Assembly: GCA_029242325.1 (NCBI GenBank)
Contig: JAQWUD010000007.1
Coordinates: 1-64,000 of the forward strand
DNA from: Luminiphilus sp.
GTDB lineage: Bacteria; Pseudomonadota; Gammaproteobacteria; Pseudomonadales; Halieaceae
Reading direction: 5' to 3'
DNA length: 64,000 nt
The position numbers and the translations under genes are program-made. Below, one piece after another: positions 27,863 through 36,837 of this stretch. Below the pieces are notes generated by a model that saw nothing but the letters and a program-made list of their open reading frames with translations, searched no databases and was not told where the DNA came from. Numbering within the stretch: position 1 is the stretch's first letter; every line of letters starts with the position of its first letter.

Positions 27863-28128
27863 CTTTCAATCTCCTTTTACCTGTCAGAACAAAAACTCAT
27901 CTTACCGAGCGCCCAGTGCAGTGTTCGTAAGTTTATTTTTTAATGTCACACCACAGCAAACAAAAGCACGGCTCTCAGGCACCACACGAGGAGCGATCTT
28001 CTCAACCTGTATTCAAGAATACATTAGCAGCGAATATTGGGGGTGCCTGTCCAGCATCAGTGCGCGCGCGGCATATGAGATAGACTCCTGTCATCGACAC
28101 AATGTCTTGCTCATTGATTGGTTACTCT

Positions 28129-29568
28129 ATGAACCCCAATAAGCGCACTCGGCCCGTCACGGATCTAGCGATATGGCTATTGGTCGTCCACTCGCTACTG
28201 AACGCAACAGAGGCCCCAGCCTCTGAGGTCGCAGAGCTCAAACCCAACATCGTCTTGGTGTTGATGGACAATTTTGGTTGGGGTGAAGTCGGGGTTTACG
28301 GCGGCGGTGTGATGAGGGGTGCACCCACTCCCAATATCGACAGCATTGCTGCGCAGGGGATGCGGTTAACCAACTTTAACGTGGAAGCAGAGTGCACGCC
28401 CTCACGCTCTGCCTTGTTAACCGGGCGCTATGGTATTCGCACGCGACAACGAGAGAATAGCCCTCCCCGAGGAGTCTGGTATGGCATCACAAAATGGGAG
28501 ATCACGCTCGCAGAGCTGCTCGAGGAGCGTGGCTACGTATCAGGTATTTTTGGCAAGTGGCATCTGGGAGATACAGAGGGCCGCTTCCCTACAGATCAAG
28601 GATTCGATGAGTGGATCGGCATTCCCCGATCGTCGGATCGTGCGTTTTGGCCTGACAGCAATAGCTTCCAGCCTGACGCCCATCCCGATATTCGTTTTGC
28701 TCACGTGATGTCCAGTAGTAAAGGCGAAAAGCCAAAAGATATCGAGGTCTTTGATCGCGCCAAACGCACCGTGATGGACCGCGAGATTACGGACAATACA
28801 CTGGAATTCATCGAAAGGCAGGCGGCGGCCAAGCAGCCGTTTTTTGCCTTCGTCACCTATACCCAAACCCATGAACCGGTGGATCCGCACCCTGATTTTT
28901 ATGGCCGCACCGGTCATGGCAGCTTTGCGGACGTACTCGCGCAGACGGATACCTACGTGGGTGAACTGCTAGCGAAATTGGGCGATCTGGGGCTCGCTGA
29001 TGACACGATCTTTATCTTCACTTCGGACAATGGCCGTGAGGGTGTACCCCGCTCCTTCGGGTTCACGGGACCATGGCGCAGCGGCATGTTCTCTCCGTAC
29101 GAGGGATCCTTGCGGGTGCCTTTTATCATCCGATGGCCTGACAAGATCCCTGCCCAACGCGTCTCCAACGAAGTCGTGCATCAGCTTGACGTCTTTCCGA
29201 CCCTCGCCAAATTTGTGGGAGCCGAGACACCTAATGATCGCGTCTTGGATGGAGTCAATCAGTCCGAATTTTTTATGGGTAAAACTGACGCCTCCGCGCG
29301 TGAGAGCCTGGTCATCTACATCGGCAACACGCTCTTTGGGGCTAAGTGGCGCAACTGGAAGATCTTGCTTAAGGAAATGGACTCTGACACCTATGCAGTG
29401 AAGGAAATAGCTTATCCCTCTATATACAACCTGATCGTTGATCCGAAAGAGGAAGTGCCTGAGCTGAATTACCTTAACGATACCTGGGTCGACTTCCCGT
29501 TGTATCAGGTGATCGAGGACCACGAGGCCTCACTAGCGAATGATCCACAATTGCCTGTGAGTGATTAG
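28129..29568 (+). CDS. Sulfatase (arylsulfatase family), probably exported
   Basis: A 479-residue sulfatase that would hydrolyse sulfate esters. PNIVLVLMDNFGWGEVGVYG starts the domain. The active-site motif is CTPSRSALLTGR with Cys89 as the formylglycine precursor (C-x-P-S-R, the modification motif used by FGE). GIFGKWHLGD follows, and FTSDNGRE supplies late metal ligands. The first metal motif is DN rather than DD, as in a known subgroup. A hydrophobic N-terminal stretch (LAIWLLVVHSLL) suggests export. ATG 28129 gives a better signal peptide than ATG 28102; no ribosome site is obvious for either. No sulfatase-maturating enzyme is in the window. It stops six bases before a convergent gene. 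Confidence 0.9.
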   Translation: MNPNKRTRPVTDLAIWLLVVHSLLNATEAPASEVAELKPNIVLVLMDNFGWGEVGVYGGGVMRGAPTPNIDSIAAQGMRLTNFNVEAECTPSRSALLTGRYGIRTRQRENSPPRGVWYGITKWEITLAELLEERGYVSGIFGKWHLGDTEGRFPTDQGFDEWIGIPRSSDRAFWPDSNSFQPDAHPDIRFAHVMSSSKGEKPKDIEVFDRAKRTVMDREITDNTLEFIERQAAAKQPFFAFVTYTQTHEPVDPHPDFYGRTGHGSFADVLAQTDTYVGELLAKLGDLGLADDTIFIFTSDNGREGVPRSFGFTGPWRSGMFSPYEGSLRVPFIIRWPDKIPAQRVSNEVVHQLDVFPTLAKFVGAETPNDRVLDGVNQSEFFMGKTDASARESLVIYIGNTLFGAKWRNWKILLKEMDSDTYAVKEIAYPSIYNLIVDPKEEVPELNYLNDTWVDFPLYQVIEDHEASLANDPQLPVSD

Positions 29569-29574
29569 AATCGT

Positions 29575-31164
29575 CTACCGGCCTCGCAACATCATCTTTG
29601 CAGCATTGCGACCCGGTAGCCCTGTCACGCCGCCGCCGGGATGCGCACCTGAACCGCATAAAAAAACGTTCTCTACCGGCATGCGATAAGACGCATGACC
29701 GGGTATGGGCCGCATTGAGTAAAACTGGTCGAGATGCAACGCGCCATGAAAGATATCGCCCCCAACCATGCCAAGGTCACGCTCAATGTCGAGCGGCGTC
29801 TTGATCTGGCGGCCCAGCACTGACCGTTTGAAGTTGGGTGCGTATGCGTCAACGGTATCAATGATCTGATCAGCAACTTGTTCTCGGACATCATCCCAGC
29901 TTTGTCCATTAGGTAAGTGACGCTGAAAGTGCTGACAGAAAAGGCTGGCCACGTGCGCACCCGGTGGTGCGAGCGAGTCATCCTGCGTGGTGGGGACCTG
30001 CATCGAGATCACGGGGCGTTGCGCCCAGCCGAATCGCTTGGCATCCAGATAGGCTTGCTCAATGTATGCCAATGACGGCGAGACCTCGATTGCCCCCTGA
30101 AAATGCGCCTCGCCTCGCCCAGCCATCGAGGTGAACTGTGGTAACTCAGATAAGGCAACGTTCATGCGGAAGGTCGCTGAATGACTGCGGTAACCCTCTA
30201 TGCGGCGCCGATCTTCATCGCTCAACAGACCAGGATCCAGCATTTTTGTCAGCAACGTTTGCGGGTGTACATTGGCAGCAATCTGTCGGGCATAAAAGGT
30301 GCGGCCGTCGGCCAACGTGACACCCACAGCTTGCTGCCCCTCCACCAAAATTTCATCGACAGGTGTGCCGACCTCTACGACGGCACCCTGCGCTTGCGCG
30401 TAGCGTGCCATGGCATCACTAATGGCACCCATACCGCCTTTGGCAATGCCCCATGCGCCGGCTCGTCCATTGACCTCACCGAAGGCGTGATGCAATAAAA
30501 TGTAGGCTGTACCTGCCTGGTAGGGACTGGCAAAGTTGCCGATTACACCCTCCAGTCCGAGTACGCCTTTTAGCGCTTCTCCTTGAAACCAAGAATCGAG
30601 ATAATCGCCCAGCGAGCTGGTCAACAAGGTCGCCAGCACCTTTTGTGAGTGCGAGCCCAACTTTCTGGCGACGTTGCCGGCCGATAGCAATTGCATAAGG
30701 TCGCGCCACCCCCCACCAAAATCGGGAGGTGACTGAGTCGCCAACTCCCTCAAGGCAATCGCCACCGCACTGATCTCTTGCTCAAATTGGTCGATGCGCT
30801 CAGCGTCGCGCTGCGAAAATCTCGCAATCTCCGCCCGAGCCTGCGTATCGTCCCGGGACAGCAGCAAATGATCATTTTCGAGCAAACTGAGTGTGCCGGC
30901 AGGTCGCTCCATGATCTCCAGTCCGTGCCGCTCAAGTGACAGATCACTAATAACCTGCGGGTGCAGCAGGCTCACGGAATAGGAATAAACAGAGTTGCGG
31001 AAGCCCGGATGGAACTCTTCTGTGACCGCAGCGCCCCCCAATATTTCGCGAGCCTCAAAAAGCCGCACCGACTTACCTGCTTTTGCGAGGTACCCGGCAC
31101 AGGCTAAGCCATTGTGGCCCCCACCAATAATGATGACGTCGGTGTCGGGATTGTGAGCTGTCAT
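29575..31164 (-). CDS. Phytoene desaturase-like FAD-dependent oxidoreductase (paralogue 1)
   Basis: A 529-residue flavoprotein of the CrtI/phytoene-desaturase-like group. The FAD motif GGGHNGLACAGYLAKAG is at residues ~13-29, then LGGAAVTEEFHPGFRN, a block GEVNGRAGAWGIAKGGMGAI near the middle, and the C-terminal FAD block FLCGSGAHPGGGVTGLPG. True carotenoid desaturases share the fold, but this branch (HPGGGVTG ending) is widespread in bacteria without carotenoid synthesis and is uncharacterised. It is head-to-head with paralogue 2, to which it is clearly most similar; the pair probably arose by duplication and inversion. It converges on the sulfatase gene. Confidence 0.87.
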   Translation of the reverse strand: MTAHNPDTDVIIIGGGHNGLACAGYLAKAGKSVRLFEAREILGGAAVTEEFHPGFRNSVYSYSVSLLHPQVISDLSLERHGLEIMERPAGTLSLLENDHLLLSRDDTQARAEIARFSQRDAERIDQFEQEISAVAIALRELATQSPPDFGGGWRDLMQLLSAGNVARKLGSHSQKVLATLLTSSLGDYLDSWFQGEALKGVLGLEGVIGNFASPYQAGTAYILLHHAFGEVNGRAGAWGIAKGGMGAISDAMARYAQAQGAVVEVGTPVDEILVEGQQAVGVTLADGRTFYARQIAANVHPQTLLTKMLDPGLLSDEDRRRIEGYRSHSATFRMNVALSELPQFTSMAGRGEAHFQGAIEVSPSLAYIEQAYLDAKRFGWAQRPVISMQVPTTQDDSLAPPGAHVASLFCQHFQRHLPNGQSWDDVREQVADQIIDTVDAYAPNFKRSVLGRQIKTPLDIERDLGMVGGDIFHGALHLDQFYSMRPIPGHASYRMPVENVFLCGSGAHPGGGVTGLPGRNAAKMMLRGR

Positions 31165-31332
31165 GGTCTAAACCCCCGCTAATGTTTTGGTATTGTAAAG
31201 GCACTCGAATACATCGACATACGTGCCTGCACGGAAGCATACTGGCGCAGCACACATCAGACCCGCGGAGCACACTACTGTTGGATTTTCCTTCAAAGAG
31301 AGTCTTGCAGTGGAAGAGCAACTGAGTTGTCT

Positions 31333-32916
31333 ATGAGTCATTACGACGCCATCGTCATCGGTGCGGGCCATAACGGTCTCACCACAGCCAATTATCTCGC
31401 CAAAGGCGGGATGAACGTCTGCGTTCTTGAGCAACGCCCTGTAGTGGGTGGCGCGGCGGTCACAGAAGAGTTCTGCCCTGGATACCGTAATTCGACGTTT
31501 TCCTACGTCGTGAGCCTGCTGCGGCCTGAAGTCATCCGAGATTTACAGCTAGCCGATTACGGGTATGAGGCTATTACGCTGGAGAACGCGCTCTACATAG
31601 ACTCTACTGGTGATCATTTGCTACTCACCGCCGATGAGCAGTTCAACCGGTCGCAGTTCGAGAAATTTTCTAGAACAGACTTTCAGGCCTATGAGGCATT
31701 CGAACACTCCGTGGATGAAATCGGGCAGCTGCTGGCCAAGCAATGGCTGAGTGAGCCACCCAAGCTAGGCGAACAAGGGGTCGGAGATCTGCTGGCAATG
31801 CTCAAAATGGGCGTTGATGTGTTCCGGCTTGATTCGGAGGCCCGCTGGCGCCTAATGCAGTTTTTTATCGGCGCACCTGAGACGATTATCGATCGCTGGT
31901 TTGAAAGCGACAAAGTGAAGTCGATGATCGCCGCACACATTATGCCCGCCAACTATGCGCCCCTGAGCCAGCCCGGCGCCAGTCTGGCCATGCTTCACCA
32001 CGCCGTCGGCGAGGTGAATGGCCGAGCAGGCGCTTGGGGCATTGTCAGAGGCGGCATGGGCGGTATTACCCAAGCGATGATGAGGTCGGCATTGGCACGC
32101 GGCGTAGCGGTGCGCACCGATGCCGCGGTACACCGCATAGATGTGTCGAATGGTAGGGTTACAGGCGTCACCCTTGCCTCGGGCGAAGCGCTGACTGCGC
32201 CTGTGGTGGCAGCTAATACAGATCCCAAGCGCACGTTTTTTACACTATTGGGCGAGGAGCATTTGCCGGAAGACTTTAGTCGCGACCTGAAGAGCTTCAG
32301 ACAGGAGTCTGCGTCATTGCGAATGAATCTTGCGCTGTCTGATCTTCCAGAGTTTGCCGCCCTACCCGGCGCGGAGGGCCCACATCATCGAGCTAGCATC
32401 ACCATGATCGAAAGTGCCGATCATTTAAATGCCGCATTCCATAGTGCCAAACGGGGCGAGCCTGCGGACCCGCCAATTATCGAGGCAATTATTCCCAGCG
32501 CGCTGGACACTACATTGACCGACACGCCGGGCCACCATGTGATGAGCCTATTATGCAAATACATGCCTTACGACCTGAATGGCGGTCGCTCATGGGACGA
32601 TGAAAAAGACCGCGTCGTGGAGCATATTTTTCGCTACGTTGAGCACTTTATCCCTCGCTTGAGGGAGATCACTGTGGGTTACCAGTGCCTTACTCCACTG
32701 GATCTTGAGACGATGCTTGGGATGACGCGCGGCGATATCTGCCACGGCAGGCTGGAACCCGATCAGCTCTTTAATATGAGACCGCACCCCAACGCCGCAC
32801 AATACGCGACACCGGTGAAAGGGCTCTACTTGTGTGGTTCAGGCGCCCACCCCGGCGGCGGCGTGACTGGTGCGCCGGGACACAATGCCGCGCGACGCAT
32901 ATTGAAAGATGCCTAA
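31333..32916 (+). CDS. Phytoene desaturase-like FAD-dependent oxidoreductase (paralogue 2)
   Basis: A 527-residue paralogue of the gene at 29575-31164. IGAGHNGLTTANYLAKGG opens the FAD domain, VGGAAVTEEFCPGYRN follows, the middle block is GEVNGRAGAWGIVRGGMGGI, and the end is LYLCGSGAHPGGGVTGAPG. ATG 31333 starts directly at the family N-terminus; a TTG six bases earlier is in frame. The 168-base gap to the divergent paralogue should hold both promoters. It converges on the sodium symporter gene (21-base gap). The substrate is probably an amine, amino-acid derivative or lipid; nothing in the protein decides. Confidence 0.87.
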   Translation: MSHYDAIVIGAGHNGLTTANYLAKGGMNVCVLEQRPVVGGAAVTEEFCPGYRNSTFSYVVSLLRPEVIRDLQLADYGYEAITLENALYIDSTGDHLLLTADEQFNRSQFEKFSRTDFQAYEAFEHSVDEIGQLLAKQWLSEPPKLGEQGVGDLLAMLKMGVDVFRLDSEARWRLMQFFIGAPETIIDRWFESDKVKSMIAAHIMPANYAPLSQPGASLAMLHHAVGEVNGRAGAWGIVRGGMGGITQAMMRSALARGVAVRTDAAVHRIDVSNGRVTGVTLASGEALTAPVVAANTDPKRTFFTLLGEEHLPEDFSRDLKSFRQESASLRMNLALSDLPEFAALPGAEGPHHRASITMIESADHLNAAFHSAKRGEPADPPIIEAIIPSALDTTLTDTPGHHVMSLLCKYMPYDLNGGRSWDDEKDRVVEHIFRYVEHFIPRLREITVGYQCLTPLDLETMLGMTRGDICHGRLEPDQLFNMRPHPNAAQYATPVKGLYLCGSGAHPGGGVTGAPGHNAARRILKDA

Positions 32917-32937
32917 AAAAACGCCTAAAAAGAAAAC

Positions 32938-34689
32938 TCAGGCATGACTTGCGGCCACGGGAGACGCGCTGGGCGTGTACCGCCGGCGAATCACCCGCCA
33001 CGCAACAACCCCTAACGGCATATGGATAACCAGTGGACCGATGACGAACCACGGCTCTGCTTGACTCCAATCAATGCTCTGACCTATCTCGATAATGCCC
33101 GCACCGAGCTGATAAGGCTCCACATAAAAATGAAGCAGTAAGAATGGCATCAGACATCCATAAACAATCAGAAGAAGGGGCGCCAGTAACGTGATGCGCG
33201 TCGCGCCCCGATCGAGATCGACCTCGGGAGTTTGATGAAGTTGGGTCCGGTAGTGTCGCTCTTGCTGCGAAATAACATCACCTTTGGAGCCCAAATAGGC
33301 CAGCAGAATAGAGGCAACAATGCCCAGCAAAACGGGCTCAAGATAGCTCGGTAAGTCGATCACCCCTAAATAATCCAGAGCCGCCGGTACGATATTGGCT
33401 AGCAGGCCCGCGAGCATGCCCCAACGCGCCCCCCGCGCTGTGATCGATTGACTCCAAATGCTCATTAGTCCAACTGGACCCCAACTTGACGCAAAGACCG
33501 TCCCGATAAACAGCGTAATCCAGAAAAGGTTGTGCGGTAGGAAAAGGCTCAGCACAAGCACCACAAAGCTAATCAGCGCCATGGCCAGACGCGTCCGACC
33601 CAAGCTTTCAGTATCTTTATGGATACCAAGGTCTTTGCTTGCACTGAAGCCAATTAGCGACAGAAAAGTCGATGCCGATGACAACGCGGCACAGACGATA
33701 CCTGCGACCAATAACGCGCCTAGATAGGTTGGCACCAGATGAGTTGCCGCCCAAATCAAGACTGTTTCTTCATCGTCGATGTTCGGGTTCGCGAGGTTGA
33801 CAAAACCGCCAGCACCGTGGATCGCAATTTGCAAAAAGATCACTACCAGTACGGTATAAATAGAGGCGCGTAACACGACGTGTTCGCTCTTTGCCATCAG
33901 GTGACGGCTGGATTGCCAGGGACTTACTGCAAAAACAAGACTCCACGACAGGTCGATCAACACAAACCAAATAAAGAAGTCCAATGCCGTTGGCCAGGGG
34001 GTCCCCTCTCCGATAACGCCGTGCCAACTTGTTATACCAGGCTTCACGTCCTGCCGCGTCAGATCTTGGATGGTCTGCGAGATGCCCCCAAAGCCCTCCA
34101 CGAGATGGAGTACTAAGAAGAAAGACGCGCCGGTGAACAGGAGGAACATCAGCGTGTCGGTAATCACTACACCTTTGGAGCCGGCGTACAGCGTGAAAGT
34201 CGAATAACTCAGCCACGCGATCACGACGCCCTCGGCGTAGCTGATGCCGGTAAGATCAGAGAGCAACAGAGCAGCCCCCTGCGTCACCACTAGCAAGTAT
34301 CCTCCCAGACCCAATATCACCGTCCAACCAGCGATGCGCTGTACCTCTGACGATGCAAAACGGTCTCCAAAAAAAGCGGCAACGGTGGTCGCTCTGCTCC
34401 GCCTCAGAAATGTGCCAAAAAATAGTGCGCCGTAGACATAACCCGTCACCGTGAGCCCGGGGAGCAATAGGTAAGGGCCCAGTTGGCCTGCATAGGTGAA
34501 GCCGGCCTCGCCCATGAAGACTGTCGTGCTCATGAGGCTCGCGACAAGCGTTCCGATAATGAGAAACGTGGGCGCGCGCCGGCCTGCTACGTAGTAATCC
34601 TCCAGCGTTTTCACACGGCGGCCCGCATAGCTGCCGATAAGGACGAAAATGAAAACGAAACAAGCGATGGTCGTAGCGAATATCGTCAC
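32938..34689 (-). CDS. Sodium:solute symporter (SSS) family protein
   Basis: A 583-residue carrier of the SSS/PutP-like family with 13 or more hydrophobic segments. Signatures: FVLIGSYAGRRVKTLEDYYV, AGRRAPTFLIIGTLVASLMS, FMGEAGFTYAGQLGPYLLL and later VAGIVCAALSSASTFLSLIG, a sodium-site helix of the family (TM8 with consecutive Ser). Substrates of the family include proline, pantothenate, choline-like and other organic solutes. It lies between flavoprotein paralogue 2 and the PuuA/PuuB-like genes, so import of an amine or its precursor is a reasonable guess. GTG 34689 is the start; a large hairpin sits directly upstream. Confidence 0.9.
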   Translation of the reverse strand: MTIFATTIACFVFIFVLIGSYAGRRVKTLEDYYVAGRRAPTFLIIGTLVASLMSTTVFMGEAGFTYAGQLGPYLLLPGLTVTGYVYGALFFGTFLRRSRATTVAAFFGDRFASSEVQRIAGWTVILGLGGYLLVVTQGAALLLSDLTGISYAEGVVIAWLSYSTFTLYAGSKGVVITDTLMFLLFTGASFFLVLHLVEGFGGISQTIQDLTRQDVKPGITSWHGVIGEGTPWPTALDFFIWFVLIDLSWSLVFAVSPWQSSRHLMAKSEHVVLRASIYTVLVVIFLQIAIHGAGGFVNLANPNIDDEETVLIWAATHLVPTYLGALLVAGIVCAALSSASTFLSLIGFSASKDLGIHKDTESLGRTRLAMALISFVVLVLSLFLPHNLFWITLFIGTVFASSWGPVGLMSIWSQSITARGARWGMLAGLLANIVPAALDYLGVIDLPSYLEPVLLGIVASILLAYLGSKGDVISQQERHYRTQLHQTPEVDLDRGATRITLLAPLLLIVYGCLMPFLLLHFYVEPYQLGAGIIEIGQSIDWSQAEPWFVIGPLVIHMPLGVVAWRVIRRRYTPSASPVAASHA

Positions 34690-34694
34690 AATAT

Positions 34695-34735
34695 GCGTCT
34701 CAGGAGCGCAGATGCCTCAGGCATCTGCCAGACGC
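34695..34735 (-). promoter_or_regulatory. Nested palindrome directly upstream of the symporter start
   Basis: GCAGATGCCT, one base, AGGCATCTGC (34708-34728) is a perfect 21-base palindrome. It is enclosed by GCGTCT (34695-34700) and AGACGC (34730-34735), also a perfect match. The structure ends six bases before the GTG start on the minus strand, over the place where the ribosome site should lie. It may be an operator or an RNA hairpin hindering translation. Confidence 0.55.
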
Positions 34736-34975
34736 TTCTGTCTGCACTGTCGGCTCGAGTTCTGCGCACTACTCCTGCCTTTGCCATTGGCTAACCTGCA
34801 TCAAGTAAGTCCTCATGTAGGGTACGCCATTCCGAACAGCCATGACTGCGAGCATATGGGCTGAGAAGCACTGAAGCGACCATAACACCTACAATTGCGC
34901 ACTGAACAGGATCACGCGGAACGTCTGCGGCAAAGCGACGCGTGGTTCGCCTTTACATCAAGCGGAGAACGACAA

Positions 34976-35347
34976 ATGACGGAAATCAGTATTCAAAAAA
35001 CACCCGCAACGCTAACGGATCTCGAGGAGTGCGAATCTTTTGGGGAGCCGGTAGGCGCACTGCCCTTGCAAACCAATGCGGGCTTTTTTGAGAGCGAGCT
35101 TGCAAAAGGTCAGCTTTACACCGGCACCTGGGAGTGCGAGCCCGGCACATTGGAGCTTGATCTCGAACTGACGGAATTCTGCTACTTGCTGGAAGGCCAC
35201 TGGAGGTTCACTTCCGAGACGGGTGTTGTCTCAGAGGTCAGAGCAGGCGATAGCTGGGTCTTCCCCAGAGGCTGGAAAGGCACTGCCGAGGTGATTGAAA
35301 AAGTCCGTAAAGTTTACGCCATGATGGTTCCGGACGACGCGGGATAA
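34976..35347 (+). CDS. Cupin domain-containing protein (DUF861-like)
   Basis: A 123-residue single-domain cupin. GQLYTGTWECEPGTLELDL, TEFCYLLEGHWRFTSETG and VRAGDSWVFPRGWKGTAEV form the two cupin motifs, of the cupin_3 (DUF861) type seen in ureidoglycine aminohydrolase-related proteins. GGAGAA nine bases before ATG 34976 supports the start. Small cupins of this type frequently accompany PuuA/PuuB-like polyamine genes; here the PuuB-like gene converges ten bases downstream. Catalytic role unknown. Confidence 0.85.
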   Translation: MTEISIQKTPATLTDLEECESFGEPVGALPLQTNAGFFESELAKGQLYTGTWECEPGTLELDLELTEFCYLLEGHWRFTSETGVVSEVRAGDSWVFPRGWKGTAEVIEKVRKVYAMMVPDDAG

Positions 35348-35357
35348 AAGGCAGCCG

Positions 35358-36659
35358 CTAAAACAGATCCAGCAGTTTGTAATACGCCATCCCTGCAGCC
35401 AGCAGTGGTCTGCCGAAAGCCCGCCCTCCCGGGAAGGGCAGATGAGGTATGGACGCTACCATATCGAAACGATTGGTTTCGCTGGCAATACTCTCGGCGG
35501 TTATCTTGGCCATGATGTGGGTCGGCGCCACGCCGTGGCCAGAATACGCCTGAATATAGCGAATGTTAGGCGCAAGCTTGCCGAGCTGCGGCATGCGATT
35601 GATGCCAATGCCGATCCAACCACTCCAAGCGAAGTCCACTTTGATATCTTCAAGATCTGGGAATACATTACGCATCTTTTTGCGCATGACCGAGACCAGA
35701 TTTTTGGGCTCCATACCGGTGTAGTTAGAAAGACCACCAAACAACATACGGCGGTCCGACGAGAGTCGGAAGTAATCCAAAGCAGTTCGCGGATCACACA
35801 CGGCGACATCACCCGGCAGCAACTTATCGGCCAGCGTCTCCGAGAGCGGTTCGGTGGCTATAACCGAGCTCGCCGAGGGTAATACCCTTGCGCTGAGTTT
35901 TGGAATCAACTTACCCATATAGGCATTGCCCGCAAGTACAACGTGCTTTGCCGTCACACGACCTTGCTCAGTTCTCACGATCGGCTTGTCCCCGGGCACT
36001 ATTTCAAGCGCCCGAGTTTGCTCAAATATCCGTGCGCCACGACTGACCGCTGCTGCTGCCTCGCCGATGCAGAGGTTCAGAGGGTGGATATGGCCGTTGG
36101 CCGTGTTGTGAAGACCTCCGAGATACCGGTCAGAATTCACGAATTCCTTGAGCTCGCTGGCATCGAGCAGTGTGTAAGGATGGGGGTTACCGATCGTTTT
36201 TTCCCAGTCACGCCACTCAGCAAAATTTTTCATGTGCCGGGGCTTTAGCGCCACGTCGCAATAACCCCACTTCAGATCACAATCGATACTGTAGTTTTCG
36301 ACGCGCTCTTTGATGATGTCGCGCGCCTCAATACCCATTTGATAGATGGTATTGATGCCCTGCTCACCAATCGACCTCTTGAATCGCTCTGGAGTATGGC
36401 CAATACCACCAATGATTTGTCCGCCATTGCGCCCGCTCGCGCCCCACCCGATTCGATTGGCTTCAATCAGTACCACCTCGTGGCCCCGCTCTGCGAGCTC
36501 AACCGCCGCATTCACCCCGGAAAAACCGCCTCCGACGACCACGACGTCACACTCAATCGCTTCAGTCAGCGTGGGGTACTCTGTCGCGGGCCTGCGCGAT
36601 GCCGCATAGTACGATCCAGTATGCTCAGAAGAATCCTGTATCGCTCGCAGTCCAAACAT
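35358..36659 (-). CDS. FAD-dependent amine oxidoreductase, PuuB-like
   Basis: A 433-residue DAO-fold flavoprotein. Its N-terminus, with HTGSYYAASRRPATEYP, closely follows that of gamma-glutamylputrescine oxidases (PuuB). The FAD site is VVVGGGFSGVNAAVELAERG (about residues 40-59), and IGWGASGRNGGQIIGGIG is the covalent- or tight-FAD loop typical of the group. The C-terminal YSGHGVAPTHIMAKI is also conserved. Expected reaction: oxidative deamination of a gamma-glutamylated amine with release of ammonia and H2O2. It is divergent from the PuuA-like ligase gene (178-base gap), as expected for a polyamine or ethanolamine-type pathway. Specific amine unknown. Confidence 0.85.
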   Translation of the reverse strand: MFGLRAIQDSSEHTGSYYAASRRPATEYPTLTEAIECDVVVVGGGFSGVNAAVELAERGHEVVLIEANRIGWGASGRNGGQIIGGIGHTPERFKRSIGEQGINTIYQMGIEARDIIKERVENYSIDCDLKWGYCDVALKPRHMKNFAEWRDWEKTIGNPHPYTLLDASELKEFVNSDRYLGGLHNTANGHIHPLNLCIGEAAAAVSRGARIFEQTRALEIVPGDKPIVRTEQGRVTAKHVVLAGNAYMGKLIPKLSARVLPSASSVIATEPLSETLADKLLPGDVAVCDPRTALDYFRLSSDRRMLFGGLSNYTGMEPKNLVSVMRKKMRNVFPDLEDIKVDFAWSGWIGIGINRMPQLGKLAPNIRYIQAYSGHGVAPTHIMAKITAESIASETNRFDMVASIPHLPFPGGRAFGRPLLAAGMAYYKLLDLF

Positions 36660-36837
36660 GTAGCTCTCTCCAACGGCAGAATAAGGTGGGTAGTGGGCGG
36701 ACCCAGCACCGTTTGCCTTATCATCAGAGCAGATTGTATCGAACTTGATCCATCACCGAATGGCGGCCTATACGACTGGTAGACAAACGCGGTTGCCGCC
36801 CTAAGCTTGACGCTATGGGTGACAAGAGAGATAGACA

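Noticed and set aside
28258-28290. Sulfatase with damaged metal site (DN in place of DD)
   Set aside because: This is normal in a known sulfatase subgroup with the same LMDN-x-GxGE pattern.
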